A stretch of DNA of 43,144 bases from an uncultured Clostridia bacterium (GTDB lineage: Bacteria; Bacillota; Clostridia; Christensenellales; Christensenellaceae): the NCBI GenBank assembly GCA_947063485.1, contig CAMSSU010000012.1, positions 1 through 43,144 on the forward strand, in the 5' to 3' direction. Position numbers and translations under genes: made by a program. The notes beneath the pieces are model-generated. The model worked only from the letters and a program-made list of their open reading frames with translations. It made no database searches and was not told the DNA's origin. Each line of letters opens with the position of its first letter. Within the stretch, counting starts at the first letter, position 1. Of this stretch, positions 23,842-32,291 are shown one piece after another.

Positions 23842-26208
23842 ATGCGGTATGAAAAAAAGGGCCAGGCCCTGAGCCCGGCGGAAAGAACAGAATATGAAAG
23901 CCGGGGAATCCTTCCCATGGTTGCAGAGCTTTTGGCGGCCAGGGGCATCCCGGCAGATCAGGCAGAGGCCTTTTTGAACCCGGGATGGGAGCAGGTGGGC
24001 GATCCATTTGCATTCCTGAATATGGAAAAGAGCTGTGCGCGCATTTTGCGGGCGGCAGAGCAGGGGGAGCGCGTCGCCATCTATTCGGATTACGATTGCG
24101 ACGGCGTTTGCGGCGCGGCAATTCTGCAAAAGGCTTTGACGGCCGTTGGGCTGGAGCCCGCTCTATATATTCCGGATCGCGCCAGCGAGGGCTATGGCAC
24201 CAATGCCGCGGCGTTTACCCGACTGATAGAGGGCGGCGCGAAGCTGATTATCACGGTAGATTGCGGCATCCGAAGCGTTTCGGATATTGCGCTGGCAAAG
24301 GAGCAGGGCGTGGACTGCATCGTCATCGACCATCACGAATGCGGAGAACTGCCGGATACGCCTTATTTGCTCAACTGCAAAATGCCGGGGGAGACCTATC
24401 CTTTTGTTGATCTTTGCGGCGCGGGAACGGCGTTTAAAGTGGCACAGGCGCTGATGGGCGCGGAGGCGAAGGAGCTTATCGATCTCTGCGGCGTCGCGAC
24501 CATTGGCGATATGGTGAGCCTGACCGGGGAAAACAGGACCTTGGCCTACCTCGGGCTGCGAAAGCTCAGGCAGGCGCCTTGCCTGGGTTTTAAGGTTTTG
24601 GCAGAGGCAGCGGGACTGCGGCTGGCGAATATTCAGTCGTATGGCGCGGCGTTTGGCCTGGTTCCGCGCATCAATGCGGCGGGGCGGCTGGAGCACGCCA
24701 GCCTGGCGCTGGAGCTTTTGACGACGGCGGATGCCGGCCGGGCCAAAGAGTTGGCCGAGCATTTGAGCGGCATCAACAGCCGCCGCCAGGATCTGCAAAA
24801 GAGCATAACACAGCAGGCGATGGAGCAGGTGCGGCAAGAAGTCTGCCTGGCAGATGCGCGCATCCTGTTCGTCTCCGGGCAGGGATGGGAGAAGGGCGTC
24901 GTGGGCCTGGCGGCCTCCTCCATCACACAGGCTTTTTACCGGCCGGCGGTTGTGCTTTCGGAGGAAAATGGGATGCTGACGGGCTCTGCCAGGAGCATCC
25001 CGGGAGTCAATCTCTATGAGGCACTTTGCCAGGCAGAGCATCTTTATGAGCGCTTTGGCGGGCATGAGATGGCGGCGGGACTGACGCTGAAAAAGGAAAA
25101 TCTGCCGGAAGCCCGGCGCATTGTGCAGGAATTTTTGGGCAAAAAATACCCGGAGGAGGCATTTTTGCCGGCCATCCAGTATGACCAGGCGCTGAAACTC
25201 GGCGAAGCGGATATTGTGCTGGCCGAACAGATGGAGAAATTGCAGCCTTTTGGGCAGGATAATGAGGAGCCGCGCTTCTATCTGGAAAATTTCCAGCCCC
25301 TTGAAATTGCCAAGATGGGAAAGACGGGAGAGCACCTCAAAATGACGGCGGCGGATTGCCCTTCCGAGGTCCTGCGCTTTTCTGCGCGGGAGGAAATCCA
25401 AAAAGGCGCGCACTATGACTGCATCGCTTCCTTTTCCATCAATGAATTCCGGGGCAGCAGGAAAAGCCAGCTGATTCTCTCCTCTTTGCAGGAGCGGGGA
25501 GTGGTGGATTGGCCCAAAAGGCTGGAAAAGGAGTATTTGCGCCTGTTTCCGGCAGAGGTTTTGGCGTATGCGGTTTTTCTGAAAAACCCGTCGGGCGAGA
25601 TCTTATCCACGCCGGGGCAGCTGGAGCAATGGATGGCGCGGCAGAGGGAGCGCGCGCTGGGCGGGGCGGTCTTTTGCGGCAGTTATCCCGGGGCGGTGCT
25701 TTTGAGGAGCAAAAGAGCAGGATATGCAGAGGGCTGGCCCGAGCGCCGGCAGGCCGCGGCAGATTCTGCCGAGAGTTGTTTTTGCTATCTGCAAAGGCAG
25801 CCTTTGCGGCATTACAGGAATATGCTGGCTTTGGGCGATTTTGCCTTGCTGGCGCGCCAGCCGGATGCGGCGGTTTATCTGGGCGAGGATTTGAGAGCGG
25901 CTTACCGCGCTGAGGCAGAGGCTTTTTACGCGCCCAGGCTTTTAGAGCAAATGCGGGAGGCTTTTGGAAATGCGGAAGGTGTTTACGCGTCTGTCAGCGA
26001 ATTCTTAGAAAAGGCGGCGGGGCAGCTCAGCCTGCCGGATATCAAAAAGCCGTGGCTGTATTTTCAGGGGTTTTTTGAGCAGAAGTTGATAGAAGTCCGA
26101 AAAAGTGATAAAATAATACAAATTCATTTGAAAGAGAAACAGGCATTTTGCCCGGAGCAGAGCGCGTATTTTCGGGCCATGGGAGATTTGGCCGAGGGAA
26201 GGATTTGA
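23842..26208 (+). CDS. recJ: Single-stranded-DNA-specific exonuclease RecJ
   Basis: RecJ degrades single-stranded DNA 5'-3' in recombination and mismatch repair. The 788-aa protein has the DHH-family motifs SDYDCDGVCGAA (near residue 82), ITVDCGIRS, and VIDHHECGELP (near 162), then the DHHA1 region with GRLEHASLALELLTT and SARSIPGVNLYEAL...GGHEMAAGL. A long C-terminal extension beyond the core matches the Bacillus-type length of about 780. GGAGG sits 5 bases before the ATG at 23842; the earlier in-frame ATG at 23830 overlaps that site. It ends 5 bases before rel. The apt gene usually found between recJ and rel in Clostridia is missing. Confidence 0.95.
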   Translation: MRYEKKGQALSPAERTEYESRGILPMVAELLAARGIPADQAEAFLNPGWEQVGDPFAFLNMEKSCARILRAAEQGERVAIYSDYDCDGVCGAAILQKALTAVGLEPALYIPDRASEGYGTNAAAFTRLIEGGAKLIITVDCGIRSVSDIALAKEQGVDCIVIDHHECGELPDTPYLLNCKMPGETYPFVDLCGAGTAFKVAQALMGAEAKELIDLCGVATIGDMVSLTGENRTLAYLGLRKLRQAPCLGFKVLAEAAGLRLANIQSYGAAFGLVPRINAAGRLEHASLALELLTTADAGRAKELAEHLSGINSRRQDLQKSITQQAMEQVRQEVCLADARILFVSGQGWEKGVVGLAASSITQAFYRPAVVLSEENGMLTGSARSIPGVNLYEALCQAEHLYERFGGHEMAAGLTLKKENLPEARRIVQEFLGKKYPEEAFLPAIQYDQALKLGEADIVLAEQMEKLQPFGQDNEEPRFYLENFQPLEIAKMGKTGEHLKMTAADCPSEVLRFSAREEIQKGAHYDCIASFSINEFRGSRKSQLILSSLQERGVVDWPKRLEKEYLRLFPAEVLAYAVFLKNPSGEILSTPGQLEQWMARQRERALGGAVFCGSYPGAVLLRSKRAGYAEGWPERRQAAADSAESCFCYLQRQPLRHYRNMLALGDFALLARQPDAAVYLGEDLRAAYRAEAEAFYAPRLLEQMREAFGNAEGVYASVSEFLEKAAGQLSLPDIKKPWLYFQGFFEQKLIEVRKSDKIIQIHLKEKQAFCPEQSAYFRAMGDLAEGRI

Positions 26209-26213
26209 GGCGC

Positions 26214-28370
26214 ATGACGTTATACCAGAGATTTATAGGGGATTATCCCGTATACCAGGGAGACCCGCTCATCGAAAAAGCGTTTGCCGTCGCTGAAAAA
26301 GCGCATGAGGGACAGCTGCGCAATTCCGGCGAGCCTTATATCGTGCACCCTTATGAAGTAACGCGCATTCTGGCAGATTTGGGGCTGGATAACGTGAGCA
26401 TCTGCGCTTCCATGCTGCACGACGTGCCCGAGGATACAGAATTTACCATTGAGAACGTCGAGATGGCATTCAGCGCGGAGATTGCGCGCATCGTCGATGG
26501 CGTTACCAAGCTGAAAAAATTTGATTTCCAATCCAAGGAAGATGCCCAGGCCGAGAGCATGAGAAAGATGTTTTTGGCCATGGCTTCGGATATCCGGGTG
26601 ATTCTCATTAAGCTGGCAGACCGCCTGCACAATATGCGCACGCTGGGCTATAAAACCCCGGAAAAGCAGCGGGAAAAGGCCAAGGAAACGCTGGAGATTT
26701 ACGCGCCTCTGGCGGACCGGCTGGGCATCAGCACGTTCAAATGGGAATTCGAGGATTTGGCGCTCAAATACCTGGAGCCGGAAGCGTATTTCGACGTCGC
26801 CCACAAGCTCAATTCCACCCGGCAGGAGCGGGAGGAGTATATTGAAAATATCGTCGGCGTGCTGAGAGAGAAGGTCGCGGCGCTGGGCATTCCGGCGGAA
26901 ATTGAGGGGCGGCCCAAGCACATCTATTCCATCTATAAAAAGATGAAAAATAAGGCAAAGACCTTTGAAGAGCTCTACGATATCATCGCTGTGCGCGTGA
27001 TCGTCCCGTCCGTAAAAGACTGCTACGCGGTTTTGGGGACGGTGCACACGGTCTGGCGGCCGCTGCCCATGCGCTTCAAGGATTACATTGCTGTGCCCAA
27101 AGCGAATATGTATCAATCCCTGCACACGACGCTGGTGGGCATTGACGGCAAGCCGTTTGAGGTTCAGATCCGCACGGAGGAGATGCACCGCACGGCCGAA
27201 TACGGCATCGCGGCCCACTGGAAATATAAAGAGGGCATTTCCGGGCAGACGACCGGGCTGGATGCCAAGCTCAGCTGGCTGCGGGAGCTGATGGAATGGC
27301 AGAACGACATGCGCGATCCCAAGGAGTTCATGGAAGCGCTCAAGATCAACTTCTTCTCGGACACGGTTTTCGTCTTTACGCCCAAGGGGGACGTGAAAGA
27401 TCTCACCAAGGGGAGCACACCGCTGGATTTTGCATACGGCGTTCACTCGCAGATCGGCAACCGATGCGTGGGCGCGAAGGTCAACGGACGCATCGTGCCG
27501 CTCAACTATGAGCTGAAAACCGGCGATATTGTAGAAGTGCTGACCAACCCGCAGAGCAAGGGGCCCAGCCGCGACTGGATTGACATGGTCAAAACCGCGC
27601 AGGCCCGCAGTAAAATCCGCGCATGGTTCAAGAAAGAGCAGCGGGAGGAGAACGAGGAAAAGGGCCGGGAGATTCTGGAAAAAGAGGCCAAGCGCAAGGG
27701 CTATGAGCTTGCGGACCTGCTCCAGAGCGAATGGCTAAAGCCGCTCTACAAGCGCTTCAGCGTCAACTCCCTTGGGGATATGATGGCGGCGGTGGGCTAT
27801 GGCGGCCTGACGCCCAACCAGATTTTGCTGCGCCTGATTGAGGCATATAAAAAAGAGAACAAAATTGAAGAGGATTTCCTGGAGCAAAAGCAGGTCGCCA
27901 AAAAGTTCCGGCCGAGCAAGAACGCGACGGTTACCGTCAAGGGTTACTCGGACATGGTCGTTCACCTGGCGAAATGCTGCAATCCGCTGCCGGGAGACGA
28001 CATCATCGGCTATATCACCCGGGGGCGGGGCGTCTCCGTGCACCGCACGGACTGCTCCAACATCAACGACACGGATTTCCCGCCGGATCGGCGCATCGAA
28101 GTCTCCTGGACGGCAGATGAGACCGGGCGGTACGACGTGGAAGTGCAGGTGGAAGGGGACGACCGCGCGGGGATCTTCATGGATATTTCCCAGATGCTGT
28201 ATTCGCTGGGATATTCCTTCCTGAACATCAACGCCAAGCGCAACGAGAAAAACAGGACGTTTGCCATCAGCTTCCGCATTGAGGTCTCGGCGATTGCGGA
28301 CCTCGAGGCGCTAATGGATAAGATTCGCACGATTCCCTCGGTAACCAGTGTCTTCCGGGTGAACAAATAG
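26214..28370 (+). CDS. relA: Bifunctional (p)ppGpp synthetase/hydrolase, Rel
   Basis: This enzyme makes and destroys the stringent-response alarmone. The 718-aa protein has an HD hydrolase domain (YIVHPYEVTRIL; HDVPED near 69-74, where HDVVED is usual; ADRLHNMRTL). The synthetase domain includes RPKHIYSIYKKM and RFKD near 287, the RxKD form of bifunctional enzymes. TGS, the zinc-finger-like domain (AKCCNPLPGDDIIGY near 586) and ACT (from about 640) follow. The hydrolase residues are kept, so it should be able to do both reactions. ATG at 26214 lies 5 bases after the recJ stop; a longer in-frame start inside recJ is not used. Confidence 0.96.
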   Translation: MTLYQRFIGDYPVYQGDPLIEKAFAVAEKAHEGQLRNSGEPYIVHPYEVTRILADLGLDNVSICASMLHDVPEDTEFTIENVEMAFSAEIARIVDGVTKLKKFDFQSKEDAQAESMRKMFLAMASDIRVILIKLADRLHNMRTLGYKTPEKQREKAKETLEIYAPLADRLGISTFKWEFEDLALKYLEPEAYFDVAHKLNSTRQEREEYIENIVGVLREKVAALGIPAEIEGRPKHIYSIYKKMKNKAKTFEELYDIIAVRVIVPSVKDCYAVLGTVHTVWRPLPMRFKDYIAVPKANMYQSLHTTLVGIDGKPFEVQIRTEEMHRTAEYGIAAHWKYKEGISGQTTGLDAKLSWLRELMEWQNDMRDPKEFMEALKINFFSDTVFVFTPKGDVKDLTKGSTPLDFAYGVHSQIGNRCVGAKVNGRIVPLNYELKTGDIVEVLTNPQSKGPSRDWIDMVKTAQARSKIRAWFKKEQREENEEKGREILEKEAKRKGYELADLLQSEWLKPLYKRFSVNSLGDMMAAVGYGGLTPNQILLRLIEAYKKENKIEEDFLEQKQVAKKFRPSKNATVTVKGYSDMVVHLAKCCNPLPGDDIIGYITRGRGVSVHRTDCSNINDTDFPPDRRIEVSWTADETGRYDVEVQVEGDDRAGIFMDISQMLYSLGYSFLNINAKRNEKNRTFAISFRIEVSAIADLEALMDKIRTIPSVTSVFRVNK

Positions 28371-28390
28371 GCGGCAGAGAGAGGAAAAGC

Positions 28391-28840
28391 ATGAGAGCTG
28401 TTGTAACAAAAGTAACGAGTGCCAGCGTCGCCATAGAGGGAGAAGAGACGCGGGCGATTGCCGGGGGCTTGCTGGTTTTGCTGGGCTCCCAGGAGGGCGA
28501 TACGGACGCGGATATCGCCTATATTGTGGACAAAGTCTGCAATTTGCGCATCTTTGAGGATGAGCAGGGTAAGATGAACCTCTCGCTGAAGGACGTGGGC
28601 GGGGAGATCCTGGTCGTCTCGCAGTTTACTTTGCTGGGGGACGCGAGAAAAGGGCGCAGGCCGAGCTTTATTCACGCAGGCGCGCCGGCCGAGGCAGAGG
28701 GCATTTACAACCGCGCTGTGCAGGCTTTCCGTGAGACGGGAATCGGCATCAAAACCGGGACGTTCCAGACGCATATGCAGGTGGCATCCGTCAATGACGG
28801 GCCGGTAACGATTCTGCTGGACAGCCGAAAGCTCTTTTAG
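28391..28840 (+). CDS. dtd: D-aminoacyl-tRNA deacylase
   Basis: Dtd removes D-amino acids (and Gly) wrongly attached to tRNA. The 149-aa protein has the full family length with MRAVVTKVTSASVAIEGE, the catalytic SQFTLLGDARKGRRPSF and the C-terminal NDGPVTILLDS with the Gly-Pro pair that rejects L-amino acids. GAGAGAGG precedes the ATG. It follows rel by 20 bases, the usual Clostridia and Bacillus order. Confidence 0.97.
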   Translation: MRAVVTKVTSASVAIEGEETRAIAGGLLVLLGSQEGDTDADIAYIVDKVCNLRIFEDEQGKMNLSLKDVGGEILVVSQFTLLGDARKGRRPSFIHAGAPAEAEGIYNRAVQAFRETGIGIKTGTFQTHMQVASVNDGPVTILLDSRKLF

Positions 28841-28855
28841 CGCGGGGGGACTAGG

Positions 28856-29494
28856 ATGATAGAGACGGTAAAATTTGTGAGCAGACCCATTGGGGAAAAC
28901 GCCTATCTGTTTTTTCAGGATGAGAGCAAGCGGGCGGTTGCCGTGGATCCCTCCTATCACGCGGAGGCGATGGTGCGCTATCTGGAGGAAGAGCAGATGG
29001 GGCTGGAGGCGATTTTGCTGACCCACGGGCATTTTGATCACATCGCGGGCATCGACATTCTGCGGGAGGCGACGGGGGCGCCCGTCTATCTGCACCAGGC
29101 GGATGCGGACATGCCGGAGGACTGCGAAAAAAATTTGAGCGTGATTACCGAGCAGGCCTTTTCCCGAAAGGCGGCGGATCGGCTGCTCTCGGGCGGCGAG
29201 AAGCTGGAGCTGGCGGGCATGGAGATAGAGGTTTTGCACACGCCTGGGCATACCCCGGGCAGCACTTGCTATCTGGCGGAAGATATTCTGTTTTCCGGAG
29301 ACACGCTGTTTTACATGAGCATCGGCCGCACGGATCTGCCGGGCAGCGACGGGCAGCAGATGGGGCAGTCGCTCCAAAAGCTCTGTGCGCTGGAAAAGGA
29401 GTATGTGGTCTACCCCGGGCACGGGCAGAGCACATCGCTGGGGTTTGAAGTGCAGAACAACCCGTATTTGGGGGATGAGAGATGGTCTATTTAG
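28856..29494 (+). CDS. MBL-fold metallo-hydrolase (YcbL/GloB-like), 212 aa
   Basis: This is a soluble metallo-beta-lactamase-fold enzyme with the metal motif THGHFDHIAG (ligands His57, His59, Asp61, His62), a later HTPGHTPGSTCY and FSGDTLF, and PGHG near the end. The family includes hydroxyacylglutathione hydrolase-like enzymes; the true substrate in Clostridia is unknown. GGGGGA lies upstream of ATG 28856. Its last 13 bases overlap hemZ, a tight coupling seen in the conserved dtd-MBL-hemZ cluster. Confidence 0.9.
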   Translation: MIETVKFVSRPIGENAYLFFQDESKRAVAVDPSYHAEAMVRYLEEEQMGLEAILLTHGHFDHIAGIDILREATGAPVYLHQADADMPEDCEKNLSVITEQAFSRKAADRLLSGGEKLELAGMEIEVLHTPGHTPGSTCYLAEDILFSGDTLFYMSIGRTDLPGSDGQQMGQSLQKLCALEKEYVVYPGHGQSTSLGFEVQNNPYLGDERWSI

Positions 29495-30945
29495 CCACAA
29501 ACACGCCGGATTATTACGCGGAGCTCTGCGATGAGGTCCGCTTTTTTCTGGATGAGAGAAAGATACCGCTGGTGGACGAAGTGCAGGAACAGGGCTATAC
29601 CGTCTGGCACGAGGTGATGCAGGAAGCGGAGCGCTTTCGGCATACCTGCGCGCTTTATCTGGATGGAAAAAAACTGCACGAATATGCCTTTGATACAGAG
29701 AGCCTGCAGGATGGCCCGGGGCAGGCGGGGCTGGAATACAAGAAGATCCGCAAAAGAGGGGCGAAGATCGCGGTTTTCCGCTGCCTGAAGCAGTATTTTG
29801 GGCAGGAGAAGCCCTGGGGCTCGCTGACGGGCGTGCGGCCGACCAAGTTTTTGCGGGACAGCCGGCAGCAGCTGGGCATCCGGGAAGCAGAGCGCCTATT
29901 TCTGGAGGATTTCGATATTTCCAGGCAAAAATATGACCTGACGGCGCAGATCTGCCAGCGGCAGGAGCCCATTTTGGCTTCGCTGGAGCCGCAGGATCTG
30001 GATATTTACATTGGCATTCCTTTCTGCACCTCCCGGTGCGCCTACTGCTCGTTTGCGGCGATGGAGAATACCCGGGAAGGCGTTTTGGAGGAGCAGTATG
30101 TGGATGCACTGCTCTATGAGATGGAGCAGCTGGCGGATACGATTGCGGCGCACCGGGTGCGCTCCGTCTATATTGGCGGGGGGACGCCGACGGCGCTTTC
30201 ACCGCGCCAGCTGGAGCGCGTGCTGGGAGCGGCGGCTCGGTTTGCCCGGGGAGAGTTTACCGTGGAAGCAGGGCGGCCGGATACGATCACGAAAGAGAAG
30301 CTGGAGATCATCAGGGCGGCAGGGGCAAACCGCATCAGCGTCAACCCCCAGACCACCTGCCAGCGGACGCTGGACAGGATTGGCCGGATTCACAAAGTAG
30401 AGGATTTTTTCCAGGCGGCGGAACTGGCCAAAACCTTTGGATTTTCCGCCGTCAATATGGATCTCATCGTGGGGCTGCCGGGCGAGGGGCGGCGGGAGTT
30501 CCTCCGCTCGCTTTCGGATGTGCTGGCGCTGGAGCCGGAGAATATCACCGTGCATACGCTGTCCATCAAGCGCGGCTCAAAATTCGGCATGGAGAATGCC
30601 CACAGCTTCGCGTCTTCCGGGGAAGCAGAGGCCATGCTGGCAGAAGGAGCGGAGCGGCTGGCCGGGGCGGGATACGCGCCCTATTATCTCTATCGGCAGA
30701 AGTATATGGCGGGGAACCTGGAGAACGTCGGCTATGCACTGCCGGGCAAGGAGAGCGTCTATAATATCGATATTATGGAAGAGGCGGCCAGCATTCTGGC
30801 GTTTGGAGCGGGCGCAATCAGCAAAAAGGTTTCAGGCGGCGTGGTAAAAATCCGCCGGGCGCCGGCCATTAAGGACGTGCCCAAATATATCCAGCGCATC
30901 GGGCAGATGATAGAGCGCAAGCGGGAGCTTTTTGGGCAGGAGTAG
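29482..30945 (+). CDS. hemZ: Coproporphyrinogen dehydrogenase-like radical SAM protein HemZ
   Basis: This is a 487-aa radical SAM protein of the HemN/HemZ class. After a HemZ-type N-terminal domain (about 1-170) comes IGIPFCTSRCAYCSF with the three cluster cysteines C182, C186 and C189 (C-x3-C-x2-C), then the SAM-binding IGGGTPTAL and a TIM-barrel (VNPQTTCQRTLDRIGRIH, NMDLIVGLPGE). HemZ is named for oxygen-independent coproporphyrinogen oxidation in Bacillus, but it is found in anaerobes without haem synthesis, and no other haem gene is in this window, so the substrate is open. The start overlaps the MBL gene. Confidence 0.9.
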   Translation: MVYLATNTPDYYAELCDEVRFFLDERKIPLVDEVQEQGYTVWHEVMQEAERFRHTCALYLDGKKLHEYAFDTESLQDGPGQAGLEYKKIRKRGAKIAVFRCLKQYFGQEKPWGSLTGVRPTKFLRDSRQQLGIREAERLFLEDFDISRQKYDLTAQICQRQEPILASLEPQDLDIYIGIPFCTSRCAYCSFAAMENTREGVLEEQYVDALLYEMEQLADTIAAHRVRSVYIGGGTPTALSPRQLERVLGAAARFARGEFTVEAGRPDTITKEKLEIIRAAGANRISVNPQTTCQRTLDRIGRIHKVEDFFQAAELAKTFGFSAVNMDLIVGLPGEGRREFLRSLSDVLALEPENITVHTLSIKRGSKFGMENAHSFASSGEAEAMLAEGAERLAGAGYAPYYLYRQKYMAGNLENVGYALPGKESVYNIDIMEEAASILAFGAGAISKKVSGGVVKIRRAPAIKDVPKYIQRIGQMIERKRELFGQE

Positions 30946-30962
30946 AAAAAAGCAGGGCTGCG

Positions 30963-30991
30963 TTGACTTTTGCAGCCTTAAAACCTATAAT
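30963..30991 (+). promoter_or_regulatory. Strong sigma-A promoter of hisS-aspS
   Basis: TTGACT (30963-30968), 17-base spacer, TATAAT (30986-30991), the same boxes as the secD promoter. Start near 30998, leader about 35 bases, too short for a T-box. An inverted repeat GGCTGC (30956-30961) / GCAGCC (30972-30977) brackets the -35 box. Confidence 0.9.
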
Positions 30992-31032
30992 GAAACCAAG
31001 TTAAAGTTTGGAAAAATGCAGGAGGAGAAAGC

Positions 31033-32286
31033 GTGAAAATTCAGGCGCCTAAGGGGACGAGAGATCTGATTCCCCAAGAGAGCTATCAATGGCAATATAT
31101 CGAAGGAAAACTGCGGGAGATCACCGCGAGATTCAATATCCGGGAGGTGCGCACGCCGATTTTTGAGCACACCGAGCTGTTTTTGCGCGGCGTGGGCGAC
31201 ACGACGGATATCGTCCAGAAAGAGATGTATACCTTCGAGGACCGCGGCGGCAGATCCATCACACTGCGCCCGGAGGGAACGGCGGGGGCAGTGCGCTCCT
31301 TTATCGAGCACGGGCTTTGCGACGGCCCGCAGCCGACCAAGATGTGCTACATTGCCGCGCCGGTTTTCCGGTATGAAAAGCCCCAGGCAGGGCGGCTGCG
31401 CCAGCACCACCAGTTTGGCATCGAGATTTTCGGCGCCAAGAGCGCAACGGCGGATGCCGAGGCGATTCTGCTGGCCTATACCGTGCTCAATACGCTGGGC
31501 GTACATAATCTTTCGCTTAATATCAACTCCATCGGATGCCCCGAGTGCCGGCCCAAATACAGCGAGGCGCTCAAGGCGTATTACCGAGATAGAAGGGGCG
31601 ATCTCTGCCCCACTTGCCTGGAACGGCTCGAGCGGAACCCTTTGCGCCTGCTGGACTGCAAAGAGGAGAAGTGCCAGAAGATCGCCCAGAATGCTCCCAA
31701 AATGGTGGATTATCTCTGCGAAGATTGCCAGCAGCATTTTGACCAGCTGCAGGGGTATCTCATGGATGCGGGAGTGGAATTTAAGATTAACCCTTATATC
31801 GTCCGCGGGCTGGATTACTACACCAAGACGGTTTTCGAGATCATCTCTTCCGAGATTGGCGCCCAGGGAACGGTTTGCGGCGGCGGCCGCTACGACGGCC
31901 TGGTAGAGGAGATTGGCGGGCCGCAGATGTGCGGCGTGGGCTTTGGCATGGGCATGGAGCGCCTGCTTCTGGTTATGGAGGCGGCGGGCGTGCAGATTCC
32001 GCAGCCCAAAGCGCTTCGGGTTTTCCTCTGCACCATGGGAGAGGATGCGCGGCGCAAGGGCTTTGCACTCATGGGGCAGCTGCGCAGCCAGGGCATCTCG
32101 GCGGATATGGATCATAACGCGCGCAGCCTAAAGGCGCAGATGAAATATGCCAATAAGCTTGGCGCAGACTATGTTGCGCTTCTGGGAGAGGACGAGCTGG
32201 CCCGGGGATGCTGCAAACTGCGGGATATGAAGGGGAGCGAAGAAAGGGAGGTTCCGCTCAGCAATTTGGCTGAAACGTTGAGGTAA
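31033..32286 (+). CDS. hisS: Histidyl-tRNA synthetase
   Basis: This class II enzyme charges tRNA-His. The 417-aa protein has APKGTRDLIPQE at the start, motif 2 FRYEKPQAGRLRQHHQFG, the histidine-specific RGLDYYTKTVFEI, and a C-terminal anticodon-binding domain from about 325. GTG at 31033 is preceded by GGAGGAG. It pairs with aspS, 5 bases downstream, as in many Bacillota. Confidence 0.97.
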   Translation: MKIQAPKGTRDLIPQESYQWQYIEGKLREITARFNIREVRTPIFEHTELFLRGVGDTTDIVQKEMYTFEDRGGRSITLRPEGTAGAVRSFIEHGLCDGPQPTKMCYIAAPVFRYEKPQAGRLRQHHQFGIEIFGAKSATADAEAILLAYTVLNTLGVHNLSLNINSIGCPECRPKYSEALKAYYRDRRGDLCPTCLERLERNPLRLLDCKEEKCQKIAQNAPKMVDYLCEDCQQHFDQLQGYLMDAGVEFKINPYIVRGLDYYTKTVFEIISSEIGAQGTVCGGGRYDGLVEEIGGPQMCGVGFGMGMERLLLVMEAAGVQIPQPKALRVFLCTMGEDARRKGFALMGQLRSQGISADMDHNARSLKAQMKYANKLGADYVALLGEDELARGCCKLRDMKGSEEREVPLSNLAETLR

Positions 32287-32291
32287 TAAAA

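Noticed and set aside
30991-31032. T-box riboswitch before hisS-aspS
   Set aside because: The leader between the promoter and the hisS GTG is only about 35 bases, far too short, and the T-box core sequence is absent.
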